A stretch of 64,000 nucleotides of DNA from DAINBT01 sp036732785 (GTDB taxonomy: Bacteria > Planctomycetota > Phycisphaerae > Sedimentisphaerales > SM23-30): contig CAZICK010000004.1 in assembly GCA_964537505.1 (NCBI GenBank), positions 1 through 64,000 of the forward strand, read 5' to 3'. The notes under the pieces are model-generated. The model searched no databases. It was not told where the DNA came from and worked only from the letters and a program-made list of their open reading frames with translations. Below are positions 18,646 to 27,139 of the stretch, piece after piece (position 1 is the stretch's first letter; every line of letters begins with the position of its first letter). The position numbers were made by a program, and so were the translations under genes.

Positions 18646-18810
18646 AGGACACATGGGAGAAGTGAAATTATTGTTAACAACTTGAACGTGATGTCAATGT
18701 CAAACGAATAGAAATTTGTTTTTGTTAACTTAACATAATACCACCGGCTTGACGCAAGCCGGTCCAGCGGAAGCTGGTAACTCTTGTACCGAACAAGGAG
18801 GTTCAGCGAC
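18646..18810. other. short intergenic region before fliW with tandem hairpins
   Basis: Contains a perfect 9-bp stem ACCGGCTTG-ACG-CAAGCCGGT (18743-18763), directly followed by CCAGC-GGAA-GCTGG (18764-18777). The second hairpin presents a GGA in its loop, the preferred CsrA target, about 30 nt before the fliW start. No T-run follows either stem, so a terminator is unlikely. Confidence 0.55.
18743..18777 (+). promoter_or_regulatory. tandem hairpins in the fliW leader, GGA-bearing loop
   Basis: First stem of 9 bp with an ACG loop, then a 5-bp stem with a GGAA loop. CsrA-family proteins bind GGA presented in hairpin loops near ribosome binding sites. The AAGGAGG of fliW is 18 nt further on. A role in CsrA autoregulation is plausible but untested. 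Confidence 0.45.
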
Positions 18811-19260
18811 ATGAAGGTCGAAACTACAAGGTTTGGCCAGATCGAGGCAAATGAGAATCGGCTGGTAAAGTTTCCCCAGGGATTGCTCGGCTTTCCCGAA
18901 GACTACGACTTCGTCCTTGTACAAACCAACAATGAAGGAAACTTTTTTTGGTTGCAGTCGGTTAATCGGCCCGAAACGGCCTTTGTGGTCTGTGATCCCC
19001 TGCTGTTTGTGCCGGACTATCAGGTTCCGGCCAAACCTGAAGATTTGGCGAAAATCGACATCAAAACTATGGATAACGTTCAGGTGTTGATCATCGTCAA
19101 CAAGGTTGGGCGAACCCTTACCGGGAATCTCCAGGGACCATTGGTTATCAATGTTACCAATCGGCACGGGCGGCAGTTGGTTCTTTCCGAGAAAAAGTAC
19201 AGCACCAGGCACCCGCTGATGGAATTGCCCGCGGAAAAACAAATCTCCAAGACGGCGTAG
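18811..19260 (+). CDS. fliW: flagellar assembly factor FliW
   Basis: Cytoplasmic protein that binds flagellin and antagonises CsrA; when flagellin is exported, FliW is freed to bind CsrA and flagellin translation resumes. The 149-residue product has the FliW landmarks F-P-Q-G-L-L-G-F-P and F-x-W-L-Q-S, plus a central LFVPDYQVPAKPEDL region. The ATG at 18811 follows AAGGAGG at ideal spacing. The next gene is csrA, and three flagellin genes follow, reproducing the Bacillus hag control triad. Confidence 0.93.
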   Translation: MKVETTRFGQIEANENRLVKFPQGLLGFPEDYDFVLVQTNNEGNFFWLQSVNRPETAFVVCDPLLFVPDYQVPAKPEDLAKIDIKTMDNVQVLIIVNKVGRTLTGNLQGPLVINVTNRHGRQLVLSEKKYSTRHPLMELPAEKQISKTA

Positions 19261-19434
19261 TCGTTATCGAGTAATGGAGATTCTGCTTTTTTCGATTTGA
19301 GTGTTGACTGTCGGAATAGACCGGCGCGGCGGTAAAAGTGCCGCCGACGTCCTGTGGCCGAGAGTTCGCAGGGATGTGAACCGCCCGCCATGCGGGCTTT
19401 GACAGCCGGCAGGCCGGTTGTAAGGAGCTTGAGG

Positions 19435-19698
19435 ATGCTGGTTCTGAGCAGACAAAAAGAAGAGACAATTATGATTGGCGATAACATCGAAATCACGGTT
19501 GTCGATATACGGGGAGATAAAGTCCGACTGGGAATTACCGCCCCGCAAAATATACCCGTACATCGCAAAGAAGTTTATGATGCGATCAAACAGGAAAACA
19601 AACAGGCCGCCAATATCAAACTTGAAGATATAACCGATACTTCCACACAACTGCCCAACGAGGGCAAAGATACGCAAGGCAAGATAAAACCTCAATAG
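19435..19698 (+). CDS. csrA: carbon storage regulator CsrA
   Basis: A small RNA-binding dimer that represses translation by covering GGA sites near the ribosome binding site. The 87-residue protein begins MLVLSRQKEETIMIGDNIEI and carries VRLGITAPQNIPVHRKEVYD, with the conserved RNA-contact ends (L4, R6; then VHR). The first 60 residues form the CsrA core; the last 25 are a hydrophilic tail. Its own leader holds strong stems near 19320-19360. It lies 174 bp after fliW. Confidence 0.95.
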   Translation: MLVLSRQKEETIMIGDNIEITVVDIRGDKVRLGITAPQNIPVHRKEVYDAIKQENKQAANIKLEDITDTSTQLPNEGKDTQGKIKPQ

Positions 19699-19832
19699 GA
19701 TTCTTGAGATCGCAAGTATCGGCCGGGATGAGTGGCTCTGATTGTAGTTAAGGTGACAAATGTTTGTTATTAAAATGTATAAACTTATTTGGTGCAGCAA
19801 AGCTTCGGGCAAAAATATCGGCACGGATGCCG

Positions 19833-19917
19833 GTCTTGCAACTGGTAATTGCCGGCTGCTGCGCAAACGGCAAGACGCCAACGCTGGAAAGCGGATCCTG
19901 ATCAGGGAGGATTAGCC
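19833..19917 (+). promoter_or_regulatory. structured, GGA-rich leader of flagellin gene 1
   Basis: An outer stem pairs GTCTTGC (19833-19839) with GCAAGAC (19870-19876), and an alternative stem pairs TTGCCG with CGGCAA. GGA occurs at 19886, 19893, 19906 and 19909, the last two inside the GGGAGGA ribosome binding site. The element GCTGG-N5-GGATCC(T)GATCAG is shared with flagellin 3. This is the layout of a CsrA-repressed messenger. Confidence 0.55.
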
Positions 19918-21363
19918 ATGACAAGAATTAACACAAACGTACCGGCTCTTACGGCTCAGGCACACTTAGGACGGGCCAACGGAGATCTGAACGCCACTTT
20001 GCAACGGCTCAGTAGCGGCCTGCGCATCATACGAGGTGCCGACGACCCAGCCGGACTGATCGCCTCAGAGACACTGCGCTCGGAGATGTCGAGCATTAGC
20101 CAGGCCATCGATAACACGCAGCGAGCCTCTAACGTTATCGCTACCGCCGAGGGCGCCCTGGCCGAAGTCGCGGCTCTGCTGGTCAACATCAAGGAACTCA
20201 CCGTCGAAGCCGCAAACGAAGGTGCTCTCAGCAGGGAAGAAATCGAAGCCAATCAGTTGCAGGTCGATTCGGCTATCGACAGCATCACACGCATCGCCAA
20301 CGCCACTACTTTTGCCGGCCAGCCACTGCTCAACGGCAACCTTGCTTACGTCACCAGCGGTGTCGATTCTACCAAGGTAAAGGCCCTCGATATTTACGGC
20401 GCCCAGCTTGGCAGTCAGGCTTATCTTGATGTCGCCGTCTCCGGCGTTTCAGCCGCGGAACGGGGCTATCTGGAATATCAGGGTAATTCGGTTACCGGTG
20501 GTAACGTTACCATTGAGGTTGCTTCCAATCGGGGTGTTGAGGTCTTTAATTTCGTTAGTGGTACCACAGATGACAACATAGTTGCCGCCATAAACGCCGT
20601 TAGCGACGCCACCGGTGTCACCTCCACAATACTCAGCGATGGAGGAGGCACGCTCAGTGGCGTTATTTTCCGCAGTGTTGACTATGGTTCCGACGCCTTT
20701 GTTTCCGTACGCGCACTGCCCAGCAGTGGCACGACCTTTACCGTCAAGGATGCCGGCGGCGCCACGACCCAACGCGATATAGGCAGTGACATTACCGTTA
20801 CGGTCAACGGCGCTTCCACGGTTGGGACCGGCTCGGAAATTATATTGAACACCACATCTCTCGACATGAAGCTGAAGCTTGACGCCACCTTCGGAGCCGG
20901 GAGCTCTACCAGCTTTGCCGTAACCGGAGGAGGCGCTATGTTCCAGATCGGACCACATATTAATTTCTCCGAACAGGTCAGTGTCGGCATTAAATCCGTT
21001 ATCGCCAGTCGGCTCGGCAGCATCGAAGATGGATTCCTAAACGAAATTGCCACCGGCGGCTCCGCCTCGCTCGTCGGCGGCAACGCATCCAGCGCCTCCG
21101 ATATCATTGAAGAGTGCATCGAACAAATCTCCGTTTTGAGGGGGCGCCTTGGAGCCTTTGAATGCAATACCCTCGATACCAATATAAATTCTTTACAGAT
21201 CACCCTGGAAAATGTAACTGCATCCGAATCCGCCATTCGAGACGCCGACTTCGCCGTGGAAACCTCCAACCTGACACGCAGTCAGATACTGGTCAATGTC
21301 GGAACCTCCGTTTTGGCCCTGGCCAATCAAACGCCGCAATCGGTATTGGCCCTGCTGCAATAG
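19918..21363 (+). CDS. fliC: flagellin 1
   Basis: Filament subunit of 481 residues. Conserved D0/D1 ends frame a variable middle: N-terminal LQRLSSGLRIIRGADDPAGL and C-terminal VTASESAIRDADFAVETSNLT, with a helix ending SVLALLQ. The middle (about 150-380) has one flagellin-IN-like module (VASNRGVEVFNF...AAINAVSDATG) and is rich in Ser, Thr, Gly and Val. The ATG follows CAGGGAGGATTAGCC. It is the first of three paralogues, next to fliW and csrA. Confidence 0.94.
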   Translation: MTRINTNVPALTAQAHLGRANGDLNATLQRLSSGLRIIRGADDPAGLIASETLRSEMSSISQAIDNTQRASNVIATAEGALAEVAALLVNIKELTVEAANEGALSREEIEANQLQVDSAIDSITRIANATTFAGQPLLNGNLAYVTSGVDSTKVKALDIYGAQLGSQAYLDVAVSGVSAAERGYLEYQGNSVTGGNVTIEVASNRGVEVFNFVSGTTDDNIVAAINAVSDATGVTSTILSDGGGTLSGVIFRSVDYGSDAFVSVRALPSSGTTFTVKDAGGATTQRDIGSDITVTVNGASTVGTGSEIILNTTSLDMKLKLDATFGAGSSTSFAVTGGGAMFQIGPHINFSEQVSVGIKSVIASRLGSIEDGFLNEIATGGSASLVGGNASSASDIIEECIEQISVLRGRLGAFECNTLDTNINSLQITLENVTASESAIRDADFAVETSNLTRSQILVNVGTSVLALANQTPQSVLALLQ

Positions 21364-21383
21364 AAAAAAATAACCATTCACAA

Positions 21384-21440
21384 GGCTTATAGGGAACAAC
21401 CACCCGAAATGCGGCTGCGATAATTGAAAATGAAAAATAT
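21384..21440. repeat. imperfect inverted repeat downstream of flagellin 1
   Basis: TAGGGAAC near 21390 and GTTCCCTA near 21444 are complementary, spanning about 60 nt starting 30 nt after the flagellin 1 stop. A stem of about 8 bp could form in the 3' untranslated region. No T-run follows the stem. Confidence 0.35.
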
Positions 21441-21538
21441 AAGGTTCCCTAAAGGCTTGGAATTTACGATTCGCCGACTTTTTTTGACTTTTTCCGAAAC
21501 CATCGTCCTTGGTTTCTGAAAATAGTTATCCTTCGTGA

Positions 21539-21575
21539 CAAGGCACGACTTACGCGGTTGTGCCTTGCTCTTTTT
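21539..21575 (+). terminator. rho-independent terminator after flagellin 1
   Basis: An 11-bp stem with one G-U pair, CAAGGCACGAC against GTTGTGCCTTG, with a 7-nt loop, followed by CTCTTTTT. It lies 176 nt after the flagellin 1 stop and would close that transcript. Confidence 0.75.
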
Positions 21576-21653
21576 ATCCGCCGACACTTCTTGACAGGAT
21601 TTAAAAGAGACGCGTTCCCCCCTGCCGTTGTTTGTTGCCGCCGATAACCGGAC

Positions 21654-21734
21654 GGCATCTTTTCTTTTTCGTGTTTGCTCCGATAAGAACCTGTTTGTCT
21701 TTCGTTTTTCAGGCATCTTTTCTTTTTCGTGTTT
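21654..21734. repeat. direct repeat of 23 bp, two copies
   Basis: Identical 23-bp copies at 21654-21676 and 21712-21734, starting GGCATCTTTTC and ending GTGTTT, separated by 35 nt. They lie in a pyrimidine-rich stretch between flagellins 1 and 2. Function is unknown. Confidence 0.7.
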
Positions 21735-21994
21735 CTTATAGGACTTCTCTGCGTAAAAATAAAAAAAAATAACCAAAAGTATCGCCTGTCAGCCCCCTGT
21801 AACGACCGGTAATTGATACTATCCGTCCTATAAGGCAGGCACTCGCTAATTATCTAAAGTCACCTATATTTACTAGACGATGAGTGGCCTGTTAAATGGC
21901 GTAAAAAACCCGCCGTCAATGATTATTATTATGGCGGCGAGAAACGCCATCGGCCTTGTATCGTATTGTAGTGGTAAAATAGAATAAACACCCC

Positions 21995-22116
21995 GGTGTA
22001 CGTGGCTTTAGTTTGGTAACGAAACTACTTAACGGGTAAGTAGTTCGAAGAAAACAATCGTCAAACAAAGTCCAGTAACATAAAGCCACGAACACCCATA
22101 CAACCTAGGAGGTTGA
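21995..22116 (+). promoter_or_regulatory. structured RNA leader of flagellin 2
   Basis: A 16-bp closing stem pairs 21995-22010 with 22081-22096, with one mismatch. It encloses a perfect 9-bp hairpin AACTACTTA-ACGGG-TAAGTAGTT (22023-22045). The GGAGG ribosome binding site follows 12 nt after the closing stem. Such a closed domain beside an SD is typical of a translational control element. Confidence 0.65.
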
Positions 22117-22120
22117 CGAG

Positions 22121-23521
22121 ATGAGTAGAATAAACACTAACGTAACTGCCTTAATTGGTGCTCGTATTTTTAATGCCAATAATGCGAGCTTGAACAAGTC
22201 TTTGGAAAAGTTGAGTAGCGGTCTTCGCATCAATCGTGGTGCAGATGACCCTGCCGGCCTGATCGCGTCCGAAAACCTGCGTAAGCAGATTCGCGGTACC
22301 GAAACGGCTGTCAAAAACGCCGAACGTGCCAATACCATGGTCAGCACCGCTGAAGGCGCTCTCGGCGAGGTCAGTAGCCTGCTGCTGGATATGCAGGCCC
22401 TGCTCGGGGAGGTCGCCAATAAAGGCGGTATGAGCGACGAGGAGATCGACGCCAACCAGATGCAGGTTGACTCCATTATCAACAGCATCGACCGGATTGC
22501 CAATAGCACCGAGTTTGAGGGTATCAAACTGCTCAACGGCAATGAGGCATACACCTCTACCCTAACCACTCCCGCAGATATCGCAGAAGTGACGGTCAAT
22601 GCCGCCAAATTGATCGGGGGCGATATGACCGTGGCAATCAATCAAACAGTCCAGGCAACTCGAGGAACGGACACTATAACTGGGGCGGCGGCAGGAGTTG
22701 CCGGTGCCTCGGTAACCTTGCAGCTCAGTAGTAATCGGGGTACCACCGAATTGACATTTGCCGATGCAACGACAATTGCCGATATGGAGGACGCAATTAA
22801 CGCGGTTTCGGCAGTTACCGGTGTTGAGGCGACAACTGATGGTTCTGGTGTTCTTACCAGCGTTGACTATGGTACGGATGCTTATGTAACGGCTGAGGTT
22901 ACCAGCACAGGTACTATTGCCGGGCTGGATGGTGTCAAACATTCTGGAGTTAACGCAGTTGCTACCGTTAACGGTGTAGCTGCAACGGGAAATGGTAAAG
23001 TACTTAATGTTCGTACCGGCGTGTTGGACATTGAAGTAGATTTGGATGCTACTTTCGGAGTAGATAGTACCATAATTACTATTACCGGTGGTGGAGCTGA
23101 TTTTGCTCTGGGCGCAACAATAGATGCTATCGGTCTGGAATCCATTGGGATACCAAATATCGCTTCCGGCCAGTTGGGTAATTCGACTGATGGGTATTTG
23201 AGCACACTTAGAAGCGGTGGTACAAATAATTTAAGTTCAGATAACCTATATACTGCCCAGAATGTACTTTCCGAGGCGATTACGGATGTTTCCAAACTGC
23301 GTGGTCGGCTCGGTTCATTCCAGAAGAACACCTTAGCGACTACCATCAACTCACTCAGGATCACCAGCGAAAACCTCATGGCTGCGGATTCAGCGATTCG
23401 CGACACCGATTTCGCCGCCGAAACTTCCAACCTGACCAGAGGTCAGATCCTGGTACAGGCCGCCACCGCCGTTTTGGCTCAGGCCAATGCGGCTCCACAG
23501 GCGGTGCTGCAGTTGCTCTAG
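22121..23521 (+). CDS. fliC: flagellin 2
   Basis: Filament subunit of 466 residues. N-terminal LEKLSSGLRINRGADDPAGL and C-terminal SAIRDTDFAAETSNLTRGQI mark the D0/D1 domains. The variable middle has a flagellin-IN module (LQLSSNRGTTELTFADATT...AINAVSAVTG). It differs substantially from flagellins 1 and 3, so three filament types or regions may exist. The ATG follows CTAGGAGGTTGACGAG. Each flagellin gene has its own leader and spacing, arguing for separate control. Confidence 0.94.
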   Translation: MSRINTNVTALIGARIFNANNASLNKSLEKLSSGLRINRGADDPAGLIASENLRKQIRGTETAVKNAERANTMVSTAEGALGEVSSLLLDMQALLGEVANKGGMSDEEIDANQMQVDSIINSIDRIANSTEFEGIKLLNGNEAYTSTLTTPADIAEVTVNAAKLIGGDMTVAINQTVQATRGTDTITGAAAGVAGASVTLQLSSNRGTTELTFADATTIADMEDAINAVSAVTGVEATTDGSGVLTSVDYGTDAYVTAEVTSTGTIAGLDGVKHSGVNAVATVNGVAATGNGKVLNVRTGVLDIEVDLDATFGVDSTIITITGGGADFALGATIDAIGLESIGIPNIASGQLGNSTDGYLSTLRSGGTNNLSSDNLYTAQNVLSEAITDVSKLRGRLGSFQKNTLATTINSLRITSENLMAADSAIRDTDFAAETSNLTRGQILVQAATAVLAQANAAPQAVLQLL

Positions 23522-23586
23522 GATTGATGACCGGTTGGTCTGTGCTGGACTTTGAGAGCTTGACGAACACTATGGCTGATCGGGTT

Positions 23587-23621
23587 CCTCTCCGGCACGC
23601 CGCCACGGCGCGCCAGAGAGG
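23587..23621 (+). other. strong hairpin downstream of flagellin 2
   Basis: CCTCTC, GGC and CGCCG pair with CGGCG, GCC and GAGAGG across a 3-nt loop; two single mismatches interrupt 14 pairs. It starts 66 nt after the stop. No T-run follows, so it may stabilise the 3' end rather than terminate. Confidence 0.5.
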
Positions 23622-24310
23622 CCCCGGTCTCCCATGTTTACAGTTAAGAACCCACCTTGATCCTTTCTTTCTGATTTGAGTCGAAGGGAATTTCATTCTC
23701 CAGAATTTAATCCCCAATCTCCCATTTCTACCTCCAAACCACCAATTCCTGATCCCAAAACCCCAGCCCCTGGTTTGCCGAAATATCGTTTTTTTTGCTG
23801 TTTCGCTGGGATTTTATTGGACCACTTGTGTTTATCGGCCTTTTTGGCCCCTTAAACCCCTATTTCGCCCATACGTCCTATAAGATTATTTTAAAATTAT
23901 TATCGCCCTTACTAAAGTTTTTATCGCCCCCATGTCGAAAATCTCAAAGCAACAAGCGATGATTGGAATAGTTGGCGGACAATTCCGGGTTGTCGGCTAA
24001 AACAATCGTTGTCGGTTGTGTGAGTCTTAAAAAGACTTCATGGATGAGTATCGGTGGAACGTGGGCGTTTTAGGCCGACGGACACCACCGGACGTGAAAC
24101 GGATTTTGCAACGGAGTTGCTTTCCAAGTTCACCCGCGAAAGTTTCTGTCATACGACAATTGGCCGGGTTAAATTCGGCCTGATGCCTGTCGTGAGGTGG
24201 AACCCCCCACGCATCTCATATATCTGTCGATAAAAGTTCCTCTACTAATGAAGTGATTTTGGAGTGAATAGGTTTGCCCGTAAGGTGAACCAATTCAAAC
24301 CTTGACACAA

Positions 24311-24494
24311 GTCCGATCCGCCTGCGGCACAGGACGGCGAAATTACGTAATTTCGCGTCGCGGCGGAGTCAGCCTGACTTGAAGTTTCAAGCTGGCTAAT
24401 GGATCCGATCAGACCGGTTCCAGGACGCAGTAAGGTTACGGTCTGTAACGCAAACGTACATTACGTTCGTTTGCCTTGTCACGGAGGATAAGCC
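24311..24494 (+). promoter_or_regulatory. multi-stem leader of flagellin 3
   Basis: In order: TCCGCC (24317) with GGCGGA (24362) enclosing a perfect 20-bp palindrome (24337-24356, GCGAAATTAC and its complement); CTTGAAGTTTCAAG (24378-24391); GTTAC/GTAAC (24435-24449); and GCAAACG/CGTTTGC (24450-24474). It carries the GCTGG-N5-GGATCCGATCAG motif (24391-24412) seen in flagellin 1. GGA motifs lie at 24401, 24422, 24483 and 24486, the last two in the SD. Confidence 0.6.
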
Positions 24495-25922
24495 ATGTCA
24501 CGTATCAATACGAACATAGCTTCGATGAACGCGATCGGTAAACTGGTCGCAAACAACAACGATCTAACTACGAGACTCCAGCGATTATCGTCGGGCCTGA
24601 GAATCAACGCGGGCAAAGACGATCCCGCTGGACTTATCGCCTCGGAAAACCTCCGGTCCGAAATGGCCGGACTTCAAGGTGGTATCGCCAATTCAATTCG
24701 AGCTTCCAGCGTGATCTCGACAGCGGAAGGTGCTTTGAATGAAGTCTCCGCCCTGCTGATTGACATTAAAGGGCTACTGGTCGCCACGGCCAGTAAAGGC
24801 GGTTTGTCAACAGAAGAGATTGACGCCAATCAGATGCAGGTCGATTCGGCCATCAACAGCATTGAGCGTATCGCCAACAGCACCGAATTTGAAGGCAAAA
24901 AACTCCTTAACGGTAATCTCGATTACAACACCAGTACGCTACCCACCGGCGAGGTGGAGGATGTGCAGATCAATAGCGCCAAGCTGATTGATGGGGCCGC
25001 GATGACTGTGTCAATCGATCAGACGACACCATCCGACCAGGGGAGTGTTACATTGACTTTTGCTGCTGGTACCACTACCGCGGCTCAGGTCACTATCCAG
25101 GTCAGCAGTAACCGCGGTACCTCCGAGTTAACTTTTGCTGCTGGTACTACCCTTGCCACAATAGCCACCGCTGTCAACGCGGTCAGTGAAATCACCGGTG
25201 TTGCCGCAGTTGCCGGTGTTCTCACAGCCGTTGACTATGGCTCAGACGCCTATGCGAAGGTCGAGATTATCAGTGATCCCGCTGCAGCCAGCAACCTGCT
25301 GGTCGGCGGCGCAGGCGGAACCGGCGCCAGTGATGTCGATTATGGTGTTGATGCGGTAGCTGTCGTCAACGGTATCTCCGCGATCGGTAACGGTCGCGAA
25401 CTGACCATTCGTACCGGTATGTTGGACGCAAAGATCACAATAGATGCTGCTTTGACTACCGACACTACCTCGTTTACCATCAACAGCGGCGGGGCGGACT
25501 TTGCCATCGGTTCGCGTGTCGATGCCATCGGCATGGAAGCGATCGGCATCATGAATACCGCCCCCAGCCAGTTGGGTAACATCACCGATGGTTATCTTAA
25601 TACCCTCAAGAGTGGTATGACAAACGCACTGGGCAGTGAAAACCTTTACACCGCACAAAGAATAGTTGACGATGCCATCAAAGATGTCAGTACTTTACGT
25701 GGTCGATTGGGTGCTTTTCAGAAAAACATCCTGGAAACCAATATCAATAGTCTCAGCGTTGCCTTAGAGAATGTAACGGCCTCTGAATCGATGGTCCGGG
25801 ATGCGGACTTCGCTACAGAGACTGCTGCTCTGACCAGGGCACAGATTCTGGTCCAGGCCAACACCTCCATTTTGTCTTTGGCCAACGCAATGCCGCAGAG
25901 CGTCCTGGCACTGCTCGGTTAA
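24495..25922 (+). CDS. fliC: flagellin 3
   Basis: Filament subunit of 475 residues. N-terminal TRLQRLSSGLRINAGKDDPAGL and C-terminal NVTASESMVRDADFATETAAL define D0/D1. The middle contains VTIQVSSNRGTSELTFAAG, the same flagellin-IN module found in the other two. The ATG follows CACGGAGGATAAGCC, nearly the same SD context as flagellin 1. It is the last flagellin before the accessory region. Confidence 0.94.
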   Translation: MSRINTNIASMNAIGKLVANNNDLTTRLQRLSSGLRINAGKDDPAGLIASENLRSEMAGLQGGIANSIRASSVISTAEGALNEVSALLIDIKGLLVATASKGGLSTEEIDANQMQVDSAINSIERIANSTEFEGKKLLNGNLDYNTSTLPTGEVEDVQINSAKLIDGAAMTVSIDQTTPSDQGSVTLTFAAGTTTAAQVTIQVSSNRGTSELTFAAGTTLATIATAVNAVSEITGVAAVAGVLTAVDYGSDAYAKVEIISDPAAASNLLVGGAGGTGASDVDYGVDAVAVVNGISAIGNGRELTIRTGMLDAKITIDAALTTDTTSFTINSGGADFAIGSRVDAIGMEAIGIMNTAPSQLGNITDGYLNTLKSGMTNALGSENLYTAQRIVDDAIKDVSTLRGRLGAFQKNILETNINSLSVALENVTASESMVRDADFATETAALTRAQILVQANTSILSLANAMPQSVLALLG

Positions 25923-26170
25923 GCTCTCGACTTGGGAAAATTCTCCAGTTGACCGCTTACCGGGCATGTAAGGAGTGCCTCTGGTTTTCTGTGGGAATCT
26001 TTTCTCGATCGGACTTGGCTTGGCAGTGTACCTTAACGGACCCGGTTCGCACGGCCAGGTGAACCTGGTCCAAACCGAGGCGAGACAGGACGATTGCGGA
26101 GCTCGAAATTGGACTGCTCGCTCGGTTCGAAAGAGAATTCCTCATGTAACGGAATCCTCGCGAAGGCCCG

Positions 26171-26223
26171 GGCCTCCGGTAGGACAGCTTAAAACCTACT
26201 GTGAGGCCTTGGCCGGTTTTTTT
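26171..26223 (+). terminator. possible terminator after flagellin 3
   Basis: GGCCTCCGGTAGG and CCTACTGTGAGGCC form an imperfect stem across an AT-rich loop, followed within 9 nt by a run of seven T. It could end the flagellin 3 transcript. The rest of the 390 bases between the flagellin and the convergent lipoprotein gene has no other recognised element. Confidence 0.4.
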
Positions 26224-26311
26224 GCGCCGACGAAAAACCACGCACAACACAAAGCTAACACCATCATTCCCGCCAGGCAAGGTATTGCTGTGCATAACAT
26301 TTTACGACTGC

Positions 26312-27139
26312 TCACGGCAGAGAATTGGCCACGGCCTGGGACAGTTTACGAATTACTGGCCCCTCGGCCTGGTCCAGTGTCAGATTCATCCTTGTCGCCG
26401 AGCTGGTGACACGATTACTGTGATAAAGAAAATCCTCTTCCAACGCTACCGATTGCGAGTCTGATGACCCGCTGCTGCTGTGACCGCTTTCCAAGCCCGC
26501 GCCGGCGCTAATATCGCCGGCGTGTTCAACGTAACTTTCTTCTTCGGAACCTCGATTGGTAGATACTTTCTTGCCGATCCGTTCACCGATGGTAATATCT
26601 ACGATCAGGTTAATGGTGCGGATCTTGTTACGCTTGGCGACTATGTCACCGAGGACAGCGCCTGCCACGGCTCCGGCCACCGCCCCCGTACCGGTGTTAC
26701 CCGTACCGACGTTATGGCCTATTACACCGCCGCCTACCCCGCCAAGGACTGCTCCCGCAATCAAGGGAGTACTGCTCGTTTCACTGCCTTCGCCAAAATG
26801 ACGCAAGTCCGCCATGATGGTAAATTGGGCCTCATCGATATTGCGGGTCAGACGATAGCCGAGTTCTTCGATCTCGTCCTCAATGGCGTCTTTCAGTTCG
26901 ATGTCCGATCCGGAACTGTTCTTCACCCGGCAATAGACAAACATCTTGTCACTTGATACCGGCCGAATCCGCGGTTGCGGATTGAGCCAGGTTAGTTCCG
27001 TACTCAGGCGGGTCTTGTCCGGGTCTGTCACCGAAACCGTCTTTTCATAAGCGCTGTCCATCGTCGCGCAGCCGTTCACAACAATGAGTGCAGCCGCCAC
27101 CAACACTATGATAATGCCGGTGAGTTTTGAAGTGTTCAT
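26312..27139 (-). CDS. TraT-family outer-membrane lipoprotein
   Basis: A 275-residue protein similar to TraT (complement resistance and surface exclusion). The N-terminus is a lipoprotein signal with Cys at residue 24 (ALIVVNGC); the residue at -2 is Asn, less usual. The glycine-zipper region (about 125-165, GAVLGGVGGGVIGHNVG, GAVAGAVAGAVLGDI) matches TraT membrane segments. Two hydrophilic insertions lengthen it relative to the 244-residue plasmid protein. AGGAG precedes the start. The role as a protective or surface-exclusion lipoprotein is inferred. It is convergent with flagellin 3. Confidence 0.78.
   Translation of the reverse strand: MNTSKLTGIIIVLVAAALIVVNGCATMDSAYEKTVSVTDPDKTRLSTELTWLNPQPRIRPVSSDKMFVYCRVKNSSGSDIELKDAIEDEIEELGYRLTRNIDEAQFTIMADLRHFGEGSETSSTPLIAGAVLGGVGGGVIGHNVGTGNTGTGAVAGAVAGAVLGDIVAKRNKIRTINLIVDITIGERIGKKVSTNRGSEEESYVEHAGDISAGAGLESGHSSSGSSDSQSVALEEDFLYHSNRVTSSATRMNLTLDQAEGPVIRKLSQAVANSLP

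Larger units (their letters stand above)
21364..22120. other. 760-base intergenic region between flagellins 1 and 2
   Basis: Contains a terminator (21539-21575), a 23-bp direct repeat, an A+T-rich stretch near 21740-21780 and the structured leader of flagellin 2. A weak sigma-28-like TAAAGTCA-N13-GACGATGA box lies near 21855-21883. No coding region is supported. Confidence 0.6.
23522..24494. other. 970-base non-coding region between flagellins 2 and 3
   Basis: No convincing gene in either strand. It holds a hairpin after flagellin 2, a polypyrimidine-rich stretch (23640-23780), a weak TAAAGTTT-N13-GTCGAAAA sigma-28-like box near 23913-23941, and the heavily structured leader of flagellin 3 from about 24310. 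Confidence 0.6.

Noticed and set aside
19833..19917. Cyclic di-GMP riboswitch in the flagellin 1 leader
   Set aside because: A structured leader near a GGDEF gene made this attractive, but the conserved GEMM core and tetraloop/receptor sequences are not visible.
21387..21776. 129-codon minus-strand Lys/Arg-rich frame between flagellins
   Set aside because: Driven by A/T-rich and repeated DNA; overlaps the flagellin 1 terminator.
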